Below are positions 1 to 8,927 of a stretch of DNA of 61,017 bases, in pieces (the stretch's first letter is position 1; the number at the start of each line of letters is the position of its first letter). The notes beneath the pieces were generated by a model. The model was not told the origin of the DNA and searched no databases. It was given only the letters and a program-made list of their open reading frames with translations. A program made the translations under genes and the position numbers. This stretch comes from Bryobacterales bacterium (GTDB taxonomy: Bacteria > Acidobacteriota > Terriglobia > Bryobacterales > Bryobacteraceae): positions 1-61,017 of the forward strand of contig SHUD01000008.1 of NCBI GenBank assembly GCA_009697505.1, written 5' to 3'.

Positions 1-223
1 GGCTTCCCTCTGTTGACCAGATCGTCGAAAAACCTTGGAGGGCCGCTTGCACTTGAGCGCCGTCTGGGCTTCGCCCAGGGAGACATCCAGGCTGCCGTAC
101 TTGCCATATTGACATCAAATGGGCCAGCGGAAACTCCGGTGGGAATGTGAAGTACAATTGAAACTGACAGTTACCGACAGAGCTAATATTTTCCTTATGC
201 ATTGCTAAGAGATTTCAAAGTAC
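1..223. other. Left edge, no confident gene
   Basis: One plus-strand frame is open from base 1 to a TGA near 150 and could be the 3' end of a gene starting outside the window. The translated piece is too short for me to recognise a family. The rest, up to the TonB receptor start, should contain that gene's promoter, but I could not place -35 and -10 elements with acceptable spacing. Confidence 0.3.
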
Positions 224-292
224 TTGCTCCTGTGGTTAGGCATGTCATTTGATCAGTTTGGCTATTTGCCGGACAAGCTTAGGAAGAACACT

Positions 293-3200
293 ATGTCTCA
301 GCGCATCCTGACCGCATTCTCGTTGGTGATGGTCGCCTTTTGCCTGCTAATTGTTAACAAAGCTGAATCTCAGGTCAATACCGCCGACATCCTCGGCACC
401 GTGTCGGATCCGGGTGGGGCGGTTATTCCCGGCGTGAAGATCACGGTCACCAATATGGCGACCAACGACACGAAGACGACGACGACGTCGGCTTCCGGTG
501 ACTTTGTGGTCAACCTGCTGCCTTCCGGGCAGTACACCGTTACGGCGGAGGCGCCTAGCTTCAAGAAAACCACGGCCACCTTCAGCGTTTCGGCCGGCGA
601 CCGCGCGCGCCATGACATGAAATTGGAAGTGGGCAACGTGACCGAGGTCGTGGAAGTGGTCGCGCAGAGCCCGGCCCTGCAGACCGACTCGGCGACGCTG
701 TCGACGGTAATCGCGGCGCAATCGGTGCAGGATCTGCCGTTGAACGGACGGAACTTCGTCACGCTGGTACAGAGCACAGTGGGCGTGGCCCCCGGACCCG
801 CCAATTCGATTCTGAGCGGCACCCGCCCCGACGACCGCCGCCAGACCGGTAACGTGAGCGCCAACGGCCAGAACGAAATTTTCAACAACAACCTCGTCGA
901 CGGCATGGATAACAACGACCGGGAGCACTTTCTGATCATGTTGCGCCCCTCCATCGACATGATCCAGGAAGTCAAGGTTGACACCAACAGCTACCCGGCC
1001 GAAGTGGGCCGCGCGGGCGGCGCGGTGGTGAACTTGCTGACCAAATCGGGGTCTAACGATTTCCACGGCGGTCTTTATGAGTTCCTCCGCAACGACAAGC
1101 TGAACGCGAACGACTTCTTCGCCAACAAAGCGGGTGTTGTCCGTCCCATATACCGCCAGAATCAGTTTGGCGGCTCGCTCGGCGGGCGCATCAAGAAGGA
1201 CAAGACCTTCTTCTTTGGCGACTACGAAGCATTGAGAATTGTGCAGGGCGTTCCCACCGGGACCATCTTCACGCCCACGCGGTTTCAGATCGACAATCCT
1301 GGTAACTTCAGCGACGTCGGCGGCCCGATCATTCCGGCCTCCCAGCTTGATCCGGTGGCTCTCAAGTACTGGAAGCTGTGGCCGTATCCGAATACCGGTA
1401 CGCCAGGCAGGTTGGGTGCGAACTACCTCGACAACCGTAATAAGAGCTACCGGAGCAATACCTACGATGCCCGCATTGACCACAAGTTCTCCGACCGGGA
1501 TAGCATATTCGGGCGTTTTTCCTACAACCCGACCTTCAATTCGCAGCCCTCGCTGTTTCCGGATGTGACTGTAGACGGGGTCAAGGTGAGCGCGGGCGGC
1601 GGAATTTTCCCGGGACCGTCGGTGGGCGATACGCAGAGCTACATGCTGGACTTCGTCCACGTGTTCAGCCCAACAATGGTAATGGAGCTGAAGGGTGGCT
1701 TCACGCGGCTGTACATCTATACGTCATCCACGAACCAGGGGACCAACGCCAGCCAAAAGTTCGGGATGCCCGGCACCAATGTGACGGACCAGATTTCCGG
1801 TTTGGCGACGATCGACATCGTACCGATGCGTGGAACTGGCAGCAGCTTCACGCTGGGTGACGACCGTTTCGTTCCGATTCTGGACATCAATAACGTTTTT
1901 CAGGAACAGGGCTCAATCGCCTGGACCCATGGAGCCCACAACGTAAAGTTTGGCGCCAGCCTCATCCGCCGGCAACTGAACTATTACCAGAACACGTTCG
2001 GCTTGGGCTACTTCAGATTTACACAGGATCAGTTGACCGACTTGGTCAACTTTGTCCAAGGTAAGCCGGATCAAATTCAGCGCCAGATCAACGACAAGCG
2101 CCAGTACTTCCGTTTCTGGGAGCCCGCTCTGTTCGTGCAGGACGACTGGCATGCCAAGCCTTGGCTCACCCTGAATCTGGGTATGCGCTGGTCTTACTTC
2201 AGCCCGTTCACGGCAGCACAGGGGCAGCGCTCTAATTTCGACCCAGGTCTGGCCGCAGCCTGCACACCGTCCGCCTGCAACCCGTTTATCGTTGGAGCTC
2301 AGGCTGGCGTGCAGTCCTACCACACTAATTTTGAGCCGCGCTTTGGCTTTGCGATTACCACTCCGAAACAGTACGTCATTCGCGGCGGATTCGGAATGAG
2401 CCGTTTCGCTCAGGACTACGCTTCCGGCGCCGCGAACCTCTATAATCCACCGTTCATCGGCATCAACCTGGATTGCTTCCCGGGCCAGACGGGCGCCAGC
2501 GCCTGCCCGGCTGGATACGGCAGACTTTCTCAGGGTGCTCCGCCGGCTCCGGTGCCGGCCATCAACAACCGGCTGCCCGGTACGGTAGGCGCGCACGCGA
2601 CGCATTACCCGCAGGCCTATATCATGCAATGGAATATGACGTTCCAGAAGCAGATTGGCGCCAACGTGTTTAGCCTCGGTTACGTCGGCCAGGTGGCGCG
2701 CCACCTGCACTGGAATCCGAATCTCAACATGCCTAACCCGGGTACATCGGGGATTCCCGGAACCTACCCGGCGCGCGTGTTCGCCGGCGTGATGCCGAAC
2801 CTGGCGTCAATCAACTACTATTCGGCGCAGGGCGCTTCGGCGTATAACTCGATGCAGATGAGCTTCGAACGCCGTTATGCCAAGGGATTGACCGCCAACG
2901 TCAACTATACCTTTGCCCGCAACCTGACTAACATTCAGGACGGCGGGACCACGGGACAGATCGTGGTCGGAAGCCTACGCCCCTACGACAGAAGTTACGA
3001 CTGGGGCAATTCCGATATCGGTATCAAGCACCGTATTTCTTTCCGTGCCAACTACGAACTTCCGTTCGGCAAGAATGCCAACGGCATGAAGAAATGGATC
3101 ACGAGTGGCTGGCAGACCAACCTGATGGCATACGTGCAGACGGGCATTCCGTTTAGCGTGCTCAATACGGTTACTCCGTATAACTCAAACGTCAGTAACC

Positions 3201-3628
3201 TGATTCCCGCTGATCGTCCCAACGTCGTAGCGGGACAATCCTATGTGCCGGACAACCAAAACTACCTGAACTGGATCAACCCCTTGAAGTTCGCGGCGCC
3301 GGCGATTGGACAGATCGGTAACGAATCGCGTGCGCAGCTCTACGGTCCGCCGGCGAGGACTGCCGACGTGTCCATCTTCAAGGACTTCCCGCTTCGCGAA
3401 AAGTTGAGGCTGCAGTTCCGCGCCGAAGTTTACAACATCACGAATACGGTAAACTTCGGACAACCGAACATCAACATTACCCAGTGGAGCAGCAGAGTCA
3501 CTGGTTTCAATACCGGTGCGCCGGGTGCTAATCCGGTGCCCGGCGCCGGCGGGTTCGGGCAGATCCTCGGTTCGAACATTTCGATGAATCCGCGGCAGTA
3601 TCAGTTCGCGCTGAAGCTGATCTTCTAA
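293..3628 (+). CDS. Oar-like TonB-dependent outer-membrane receptor
   Basis: An outer-membrane beta-barrel of 1111 residues. A signal peptide (about 1-27, cleaved near ESQVN) is followed by a carboxypeptidase-regulatory-like Ig fold (about 28-110), a plug region with the LPLNGRNF motif common in acidobacterial Oar proteins, and a long barrel ending in the aromatic residue F, as barrel insertion requires. The ATG at 293 is preferred over a TTG at 224 because AGGAAG lies 6 nt upstream and the signal peptide begins there. Members of this family are large-ligand importers or adhesion-type receptors energised by TonB. The substrate cannot be read from sequence; the neighbours suggest plant-derived carbon. 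It is followed by two hairpins and so is probably its own transcription unit. Confidence 0.9.
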   Translation: MSQRILTAFSLVMVAFCLLIVNKAESQVNTADILGTVSDPGGAVIPGVKITVTNMATNDTKTTTTSASGDFVVNLLPSGQYTVTAEAPSFKKTTATFSVSAGDRARHDMKLEVGNVTEVVEVVAQSPALQTDSATLSTVIAAQSVQDLPLNGRNFVTLVQSTVGVAPGPANSILSGTRPDDRRQTGNVSANGQNEIFNNNLVDGMDNNDREHFLIMLRPSIDMIQEVKVDTNSYPAEVGRAGGAVVNLLTKSGSNDFHGGLYEFLRNDKLNANDFFANKAGVVRPIYRQNQFGGSLGGRIKKDKTFFFGDYEALRIVQGVPTGTIFTPTRFQIDNPGNFSDVGGPIIPASQLDPVALKYWKLWPYPNTGTPGRLGANYLDNRNKSYRSNTYDARIDHKFSDRDSIFGRFSYNPTFNSQPSLFPDVTVDGVKVSAGGGIFPGPSVGDTQSYMLDFVHVFSPTMVMELKGGFTRLYIYTSSTNQGTNASQKFGMPGTNVTDQISGLATIDIVPMRGTGSSFTLGDDRFVPILDINNVFQEQGSIAWTHGAHNVKFGASLIRRQLNYYQNTFGLGYFRFTQDQLTDLVNFVQGKPDQIQRQINDKRQYFRFWEPALFVQDDWHAKPWLTLNLGMRWSYFSPFTAAQGQRSNFDPGLAAACTPSACNPFIVGAQAGVQSYHTNFEPRFGFAITTPKQYVIRGGFGMSRFAQDYASGAANLYNPPFIGINLDCFPGQTGASACPAGYGRLSQGAPPAPVPAINNRLPGTVGAHATHYPQAYIMQWNMTFQKQIGANVFSLGYVGQVARHLHWNPNLNMPNPGTSGIPGTYPARVFAGVMPNLASINYYSAQGASAYNSMQMSFERRYAKGLTANVNYTFARNLTNIQDGGTTGQIVVGSLRPYDRSYDWGNSDIGIKHRISFRANYELPFGKNANGMKKWITSGWQTNLMAYVQTGIPFSVLNTVTPYNSNVSNLIPADRPNVVAGQSYVPDNQNYLNWINPLKFAAPAIGQIGNESRAQLYGPPARTADVSIFKDFPLREKLRLQFRAEVYNITNTVNFGQPNINITQWSSRVTGFNTGAPGANPVPGAGGFGQILGSNISMNPRQYQFALKLIF

Positions 3629-3638
3629 ACCTTGAAAC

Positions 3639-3671
3639 CTTGCGCACAACGGACTGACGCCTGTGCGCAAG
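3639..3671 (+). other. Perfect 10-bp inverted repeat after the receptor gene
   Basis: CTTGCGCACA (3639-3648) and TGTGCGCAAG (3662-3671) are exact reverse complements around a 13-nt loop. No T-run follows, so it is not a complete intrinsic terminator. It sits just downstream of the receptor stop and may stabilise the mRNA 3' end or be a protein-binding palindrome. Confidence 0.6.
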
Positions 3672-3693
3672 TTAAGTTAGCGTTGTTACATCT

Positions 3694-3733
3694 AGGGCCC
3701 GGTTCTTGGAACAGGGCCGGGCCCTTTGTTTTT
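3694..3733 (+). terminator. Intrinsic terminator after the TonB receptor
   Basis: AGGGCCCGG (3694-3702) pairs perfectly with CCGGGCCCT (3717-3725), and TTTGTTTTT follows. This is a strong rho-independent terminator that separates the receptor gene from the cytochrome gene starting at 3773. Confidence 0.88.
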
Positions 3734-3772
3734 GGGAATAATGTTCGATATTGTGTAGCAGAGGAGAACGGG

Positions 3773-6514
3773 ATGCCATCGGTACCTAAAACTGCCAGAA
3801 GCTGGTTTGGTGTGTTGTCCGTATGGGCGATTGTGGGGCTGTTGTTGTTGATGCCAGGTTCCACGATCTTAGGTCAGAAGGGGCAGTCTCCACAGGTGGC
3901 CGCGGTGTTGGCGAAGTGCCAGCAGTGTCACGGCGAAACGGCACAGATGTCGCACTTCAGCGTCGTCAGCCGGGATGCGCTGCTCAAGGGCGGCGACCAC
4001 GGCCCAGCGGTTGTGCCCGGCAACTCCGCCGAGAGTCTTCTTTATAAGCGCATCACCGGGCAAATGAAGCCGGCGATGCCGATGGCTCCGCTGCCTCCGC
4101 TGAGCCCCGAAGAAATCGCCGCAGTCAAAGAGTGGATCGACGCGGGTGCGCCGATGGCGGATGCGCCGAAGCCGATGGAAGTCACCAACAAAGCCGATGA
4201 CAGCTCGCTGCTGAAGTTCGGGAGCTATTCGGAAAGACCCGTTACGGATACGGACCGGAAATATTGGGCGTTCCAGAAGCCGGTCCGCGCCGCCGTGCCG
4301 AAGCTGGCGGATGATCGCTGGAACCACAATCCCATCGACGCGTTCGTGAAAGCCAAGCAGGAAGAAAAAGGTTTGCAGGCCGCGCCGCCAGCCGACAAAC
4401 GGACTTTAATCCGCAGGGCCTATCTGGATCTGACCGGATTGCTGCCGCCTCCGGCTGAAGTGGATGCGTTCGTCAACGATTCTTCGCCGAACGCTTACGA
4501 GAAAATCGTGGACAAGCTACTGGCTTCGCCGCACTACGGCGAGCGCTGGGCGCGCTTGTGGCTCGACGTAGCCCGTTATGCCGACAGCACCGGCTACGAG
4601 TACGATTACGATTACGAAGACGCCTGGCGCTATCGCGATTACGTGATCAAGGCGTTCAACGAAGACAAGCCTTACAACCGGTTCGTCATTGAACAATTGG
4701 CCGGCGATGAAATCGACAATCCGACCTTTGACAGCAAGACGGCGACCGGCTTCGTGCGCCTGGGACCCCGCGTTCTGGACCGCGATCTGGAGAATCCGAA
4801 CTACCGGTTCGATTACATGGACGACATGGCGCGCACCGCGATGCAGGGCTTTCAGGCGCTGACCATCAACTGCGCGCGCTGCCACGATCACAAGTTCGAT
4901 CCGATCACGCGCCGCGACTATTACAAGACGCTGGCCGTCTTTAACACGTTCGTGGAATATGAACATCCGCTGGTGTCTTCCGATGAGTGGTCGAAGTACG
5001 AGAAGACCGCCAGCGATATTAACGGCAAGATCAAGGCCGTCACGCAGCAAATCGCTGGAATTGAAGCGCCTTACCGGAAGGATCTGTTCCAGGCGATGCT
5101 GGCGAAGCTGCCGGCCGACATTCAGGAAGCCTTCAAGACCCCCGAAGACAAGCGCACGCCGGGGCAAAGGCTGCTGGTCGCTCAGGTGTCCACGATTCGC
5201 GCCACGGGCGATGAGGATGGCGATTACCGCGCCAAGATCAAACTCAACAACCAGGATGAACCGAAGCGCAAGGCTCTGGAAGACCAGATTGCCGCTCTGA
5301 AGAAAGAGATTCCCGCGAAGCCGCCCGTCGCCATGGGCGTCCGCGATGGCGACTTCCGCTTCACGCCGCATGCCCCATTCCAGCCCGGAACCACGGGAAG
5401 CGTTAATTATGAGGAATTCGGATTTAAGGGCAAGTATATGCCGGCGAAGGGCGAGAGCTACACGCCGCCGCCGATCTATTTTGCCGCCACGGGCCTGGGT
5501 ACTTTCGCCGACGAAATGAAGGCGCCGGTCGTCGAGCCGGGTTTCCTCACGGTGCTGAATCCCGGCCCCGCGAAGATTGCGTCTCCGCGGAACAGCGAAT
5601 TCCCGACCAGCGGGCGGCGCAGGGGCTTGGCCGAGTTCATTGCGTCTCCGGAAAACCCCCTCACCGCGCGCGTGATGGTCAACCGGATCTGGTATCAGCA
5701 CTTCGGGCAGGGGATTGTTTCGACGCCCAACAACTTCGGCAAGATGGGCACGCAGCCCTCCAATCAGGTGCTGCTCGATTGGCTGGCCACCGAATTTGTC
5801 CGCCAGGGCTGGAGCGTAAAGCAGATGCACCGGCTGATCATGAATTCGGAGACGTATAAGATGGCGTCGGCTTTCTATAACGACGAGAGCCTCGCCAAAG
5901 ACTCCACCGACACGTTCCTGTGGCGGTTCCCGGTGAAACGCCTGGAGGCGGAGATCATTCGCGATGCGATTCTTTCGGCCAGCGGCGACCTGAATCTGGA
6001 AGCCGGCGGTCCGGCGTTCTTCCCGCCGGTACCCAAGGCCCTGGTGAGCGGAGCTTCGATCAAAGGCAAGTTTCCGGTCACCAAGGACGAACCTTCCACC
6101 TGGCGGCGCAGCATCTACGCTACCGTCAAACGCAATCTGAAGTACCCGATGTTTGAGGTTTTCGATCAATCCAACCCGAGCCTCAGTTGCGAACGGCGCG
6201 ATGTGACCACCGTGCCCACGCAGGCGTTGACGCTGTTCAACAATGAGTCGTTCATTGTCCAGTCCCAGCATCTGGCGGCCCGCGCGCGGAAGGAAGCCGG
6301 GGCCGATCCGGCGGCGGGGATCAAGCAGATCTACCGGATCGCTTATAGCCGGGAAGCTTCCGCCAAGGAACTGCAACAGGCGGTGGATTTCGTGAAGGAA
6401 CGCAGCGAGGCGGCCAGTAAAGCGGGCGGGAATAGCAGTGTGCTTTCGCTGAGTCCGCTGGCGGAATTCGCGCACGTGGTGCTGAATTCCAACGAGTTCG
6501 TGTATATCAACTAG
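3773..6514 (+). CDS. PSCyt1/DUF1549/DUF1553 planctomycete-type cytochrome protein
   Basis: A 913-residue exported protein. After a hydrophobic signal segment (about 10-35) comes a planctomycete cytochrome c domain with a C49-x-x-C52-H53 heme motif, then the DUF1549 (PSCyt2) region with LIRRAYLDLTGL and RWARLWLDVARYADS, a second CARCHDHKFDP heme-like motif, and a C-terminal DUF1553 (PSD1) domain with NRIWYQHFGQG. The ATG at 3773 is chosen because GAGGAG lies 6 nt upstream; the frame stays open upstream but has no signal peptide there. This family is almost always followed by a DUF1501 gene, as here, 8 nt downstream. Its role is unproven; it is thought to act in periplasmic oxidative or polysaccharide metabolism. 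Confidence 0.9.
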   Translation: MPSVPKTARSWFGVLSVWAIVGLLLLMPGSTILGQKGQSPQVAAVLAKCQQCHGETAQMSHFSVVSRDALLKGGDHGPAVVPGNSAESLLYKRITGQMKPAMPMAPLPPLSPEEIAAVKEWIDAGAPMADAPKPMEVTNKADDSSLLKFGSYSERPVTDTDRKYWAFQKPVRAAVPKLADDRWNHNPIDAFVKAKQEEKGLQAAPPADKRTLIRRAYLDLTGLLPPPAEVDAFVNDSSPNAYEKIVDKLLASPHYGERWARLWLDVARYADSTGYEYDYDYEDAWRYRDYVIKAFNEDKPYNRFVIEQLAGDEIDNPTFDSKTATGFVRLGPRVLDRDLENPNYRFDYMDDMARTAMQGFQALTINCARCHDHKFDPITRRDYYKTLAVFNTFVEYEHPLVSSDEWSKYEKTASDINGKIKAVTQQIAGIEAPYRKDLFQAMLAKLPADIQEAFKTPEDKRTPGQRLLVAQVSTIRATGDEDGDYRAKIKLNNQDEPKRKALEDQIAALKKEIPAKPPVAMGVRDGDFRFTPHAPFQPGTTGSVNYEEFGFKGKYMPAKGESYTPPPIYFAATGLGTFADEMKAPVVEPGFLTVLNPGPAKIASPRNSEFPTSGRRRGLAEFIASPENPLTARVMVNRIWYQHFGQGIVSTPNNFGKMGTQPSNQVLLDWLATEFVRQGWSVKQMHRLIMNSETYKMASAFYNDESLAKDSTDTFLWRFPVKRLEAEIIRDAILSASGDLNLEAGGPAFFPPVPKALVSGASIKGKFPVTKDEPSTWRRSIYATVKRNLKYPMFEVFDQSNPSLSCERRDVTTVPTQALTLFNNESFIVQSQHLAARARKEAGADPAAGIKQIYRIAYSREASAKELQQAVDFVKERSEAASKAGGNSSVLSLSPLAEFAHVVLNSNEFVYIN

Positions 6515-6522
6515 GAGCGGCC

Positions 6523-8037
6523 ATGAAACAACACGAAGGCAACGAAGCTAACGGCGAATGTACCGGAATGAGCCGGAAGCGTTTCATTTCCCGGCGCGAC
6601 CTCCTGCAGCAGACCGGCGAGGGCATGGGCGGCCTCGCGCTGGCCTATCTGCTGAGCCGGAACGGACTGCTGGCGGAACCGGCGGAATCGAAGAACCTTT
6701 CCTGCACCGGCTCGGCCGGCGTTAAGGATTCTCCGTTCCTGCCCAAACCCGCGCACTTCAAGCCGCGCGCCAAGTCGGTCATCTCTTTGTTCATGTGCGG
6801 CGGCGTGAGCCAGGTCGATACGTTCGACTATAAGCCGATGCTGGAGAAATATCACGGCAAGCCGCTCGAAGGCAAAGGCGAGGTGACCGTTCGCCAGGGC
6901 TATCCGGGCCCTCTGATGAAGAGCCCGTACCAGTTCAAGCAGCACGGCAAGTCGGGCAAATACGTTTCTGAACTGTTCCCCAACATCGGCGGAGTGGTCG
7001 ACGACATCGCGTTCATCCATTCCGCGCAAGGCCGCTCGGTGGACCATACGCTGTCGAGCTACGAATGGAACACCGGCTCGATCATCGCCGGCTTCCCCAG
7101 CGTCGGCTCCTGGGTGACCTACGGCCTGGGCAGCGAGAATCAGAACCTGCCGGCGTTCGTGGTGATTCAGGATCCGCGCGGCGGACCGTTCACCGGAGCT
7201 TCGCAGTGGAGCGCGGGCTTCCTGCCGGCCTCCTATCAGGGAACCATGTTCCGGGCGCTCGGCGACCCGATTTTGGACTTGCATCCGCCGACGGGATCGA
7301 TGTCGCTCGAACAGCAGCGCGCCGAGCTGGACCAGTTGGAGCGCATGAACCAGAATTACGTCGAGTCGCATCCGGGAATCAGCGAGCTCACCGCGCGTAT
7401 CAGCTCCTATGAGCTGGCCTTCCGCATGCAGGGCTGCGCGCCCGAAGCCATCGACATCGATTCCGAGAGCGATGAGACCAAACGTCTGTACGGTCTCGAC
7501 AACAAGGTCAGTGAACCGTTCGGCCGGCAGTGCCTGATGGCGCGCAGGCTTGTCGAGCGCGGCGTGCGCATGGTCCAGCTCTGGAACGGCGCGGTGGTGA
7601 ACCAGAATATTGACACCTGGGACGCGCACAACAATATCGTCGAGAACCACGGCAAGCACGCCTTGGAAGTGGACAAGCCCATCGCGGGCCTGATCACGGA
7701 TCTGAAGCGCCGCGGGTTGCTCGACGAGACTCTGGTCTACTGGCATTCCGAATTCGGCCGCATGCCACTGTCGCAGAAGGGCGTGGGCCGCGACCACAAT
7801 CCAGGAGCCATGACGGTGTGGATGGCCGGCGCGGGAATCAAGGGCGGCCAGACCATTGGGGCGTCGGACGAATTCGGCTGGAAGGCCGAACAGCAGATCA
7901 TCGGCGCGCACGATTTGCACGCGACCTTACTGCACCTGATCGGCATGGATCACAAGCGGCTGACGTTCTTCTACAACGGCCGCAATATGCGCTTGACCGA
8001 CGTGGCCGGAGAACTGATACCGCAGATCGTTGGCTAG
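6523..8037 (+). CDS. DUF1501 domain protein, Tat-exported
   Basis: A 504-residue protein of the DUF1501 family, which has an alkaline-phosphatase/sulfatase-like fold. The N-terminus carries SRRDLLQ followed by a hydrophobic stretch, fitting a twin-arginine signal. Family signatures visible are SLFMCGGVSQVDTFDYKP, DHTLSSYEWNTGS and HSEFGRMPLSQ with GRDHNPGAMTVWMAG near the C-terminus. It starts 8 nt after the DUF1553 gene with AGGAGCGG as ribosome site, so the two are one operon and probably one functional unit. The substrate is unknown. The conserved Asp and His pattern suggests a metal-dependent hydrolase, but no activity is established. Confidence 0.9.
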   Translation: MKQHEGNEANGECTGMSRKRFISRRDLLQQTGEGMGGLALAYLLSRNGLLAEPAESKNLSCTGSAGVKDSPFLPKPAHFKPRAKSVISLFMCGGVSQVDTFDYKPMLEKYHGKPLEGKGEVTVRQGYPGPLMKSPYQFKQHGKSGKYVSELFPNIGGVVDDIAFIHSAQGRSVDHTLSSYEWNTGSIIAGFPSVGSWVTYGLGSENQNLPAFVVIQDPRGGPFTGASQWSAGFLPASYQGTMFRALGDPILDLHPPTGSMSLEQQRAELDQLERMNQNYVESHPGISELTARISSYELAFRMQGCAPEAIDIDSESDETKRLYGLDNKVSEPFGRQCLMARRLVERGVRMVQLWNGAVVNQNIDTWDAHNNIVENHGKHALEVDKPIAGLITDLKRRGLLDETLVYWHSEFGRMPLSQKGVGRDHNPGAMTVWMAGAGIKGGQTIGASDEFGWKAEQQIIGAHDLHATLLHLIGMDHKRLTFFYNGRNMRLTDVAGELIPQIVG

Positions 8038-8079
8038 AAGGTTCGTAAAATCCGGGACGGCAATCGCGCGGCAGTGGTG

Positions 8080-8101
8080 TGCCCGGGTAACAGACCGGGC
8101 A
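8080..8101 (+). other. Hairpin in the cytochrome 5' leader
   Basis: TGCCCGG (8080-8086) and CCGGGCA (8095-8101) form a perfect 7-bp stem with an 8-nt loop, directly ahead of the GAGGAG ribosome site of the cytochrome gene. No T-run follows, so it is not a terminator. It may mark an mRNA processing site or modulate translation. Confidence 0.45.
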
Positions 8102-8120
8102 TGAGGAGTCAAAACAAGTT

Positions 8121-8927
8121 ATGTTGTTCAGAATGCTCTTGGGCGTTACCGCCTCGGTCGGGCTGTTGGCCGCCCAGAACGTGCAAAATCAGGCGTTGAC
8201 GGGCGAAGCGGCGCGCAGCGCGGAGATCGCGCAGAAGAACCCTTTTGCGAGCGAGGCCGATGTCCAGCAAGGTGGAGTTCTGTTCCAGGTGCAATGCGCG
8301 GTTTGTCACGGCGCGCGCGGGGAAGGCGGCCGCGGGGCGGATTTGACCGTCGGCATTTACCGCATGGGCGGTTCCGACCCGGAATTATTCCGCACCATTC
8401 GCAGCGGCATTCCGGGTTCGGAAATGCCGGCGTCACGCTTTGCCGATGACGACATCTGGAAAGTCGCCGGTTTTGTACAGCGCCTGGGTTCGCGCGGCAT
8501 GGCCGAGAAAGCTCCGGGCGACGCTGCCGCAGGCAAGGAACTCTACGCCAAGAACGGCTGCGCGGGTTGCCATCGCATCGGCGATCAGGGCCTGGACCTG
8601 GGGCCGGATCTGACCAACGTCGGCCGCCGCCGCGGACTGGTCTTTCTGGAAGAATCGCTGGTGAAACCGAACGCCATTGTCGCCAACAATTTTCGAGCGG
8701 TGCAGTTGGTCACCAAGTCGGGTCAGAACGTGAGTGGTATCCGCCTTAACGAAGACGATCTGTCCATCCAGGTGCGGGATATGAGCGGGAATCTGCGCTC
8801 CGTCATGAAGGACGGCTTGAAAGAAGTCAAGCGCGACAAACCATCCCTGATGCCTTCCTACGAACGGCTCAGCAAGACCGATTTGGCCAACCTGGTGGCG
8901 TACTTGAATTCCCTGAAGGGAGAATGA
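8121..8927 (+). CDS. Diheme cytochrome c, electron acceptor of the adjacent PQQ dehydrogenase
   Basis: A 268-residue exported cytochrome. A short signal peptide (about 1-18) is followed by two class I cytochrome domains with C59-A-V-C62-H63 and C147-A-G-C150-H151. The C-terminal part (SGIRLNEDDLSIQVRD...SLMP) is the acidobacterial and planctomycete putative-heme-binding tail, also present in the cytochromes at 10599 and 12984. Its stop overlaps the start of the PQQ dehydrogenase by 4 nt (ATGA), so the two are translationally coupled, and it is the obvious electron acceptor. The AGGAG is about 12 nt upstream, slightly long but the only candidate. Confidence 0.88.
   Translation: MLFRMLLGVTASVGLLAAQNVQNQALTGEAARSAEIAQKNPFASEADVQQGGVLFQVQCAVCHGARGEGGRGADLTVGIYRMGGSDPELFRTIRSGIPGSEMPASRFADDDIWKVAGFVQRLGSRGMAEKAPGDAAAGKELYAKNGCAGCHRIGDQGLDLGPDLTNVGRRRGLVFLEESLVKPNAIVANNFRAVQLVTKSGQNVSGIRLNEDDLSIQVRDMSGNLRSVMKDGLKEVKRDKPSLMPSYERLSKTDLANLVAYLNSLKGE

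Noticed and set aside
108-190. Promoter for the TonB receptor (TTGACA at 109, TAATAT at 184)
   Set aside because: No pair of boxes has a 16-18 bp spacer, so I did not call it.
224-292. TTG start 69 bp upstream of the TonB receptor ATG
   Set aside because: The peptide would precede the signal peptide and lacks a ribosome site; AGGAAG supports the ATG at 293.
347-1660. Long minus-strand frame opposite the TonB receptor
   Set aside because: Arg/His/Val-rich shadow of a GC-rich gene with no signal, domain or ribosome site. The same applies to 4517-6475, 9044-10726, 14085-15353, 41327-43261 and similar frames.
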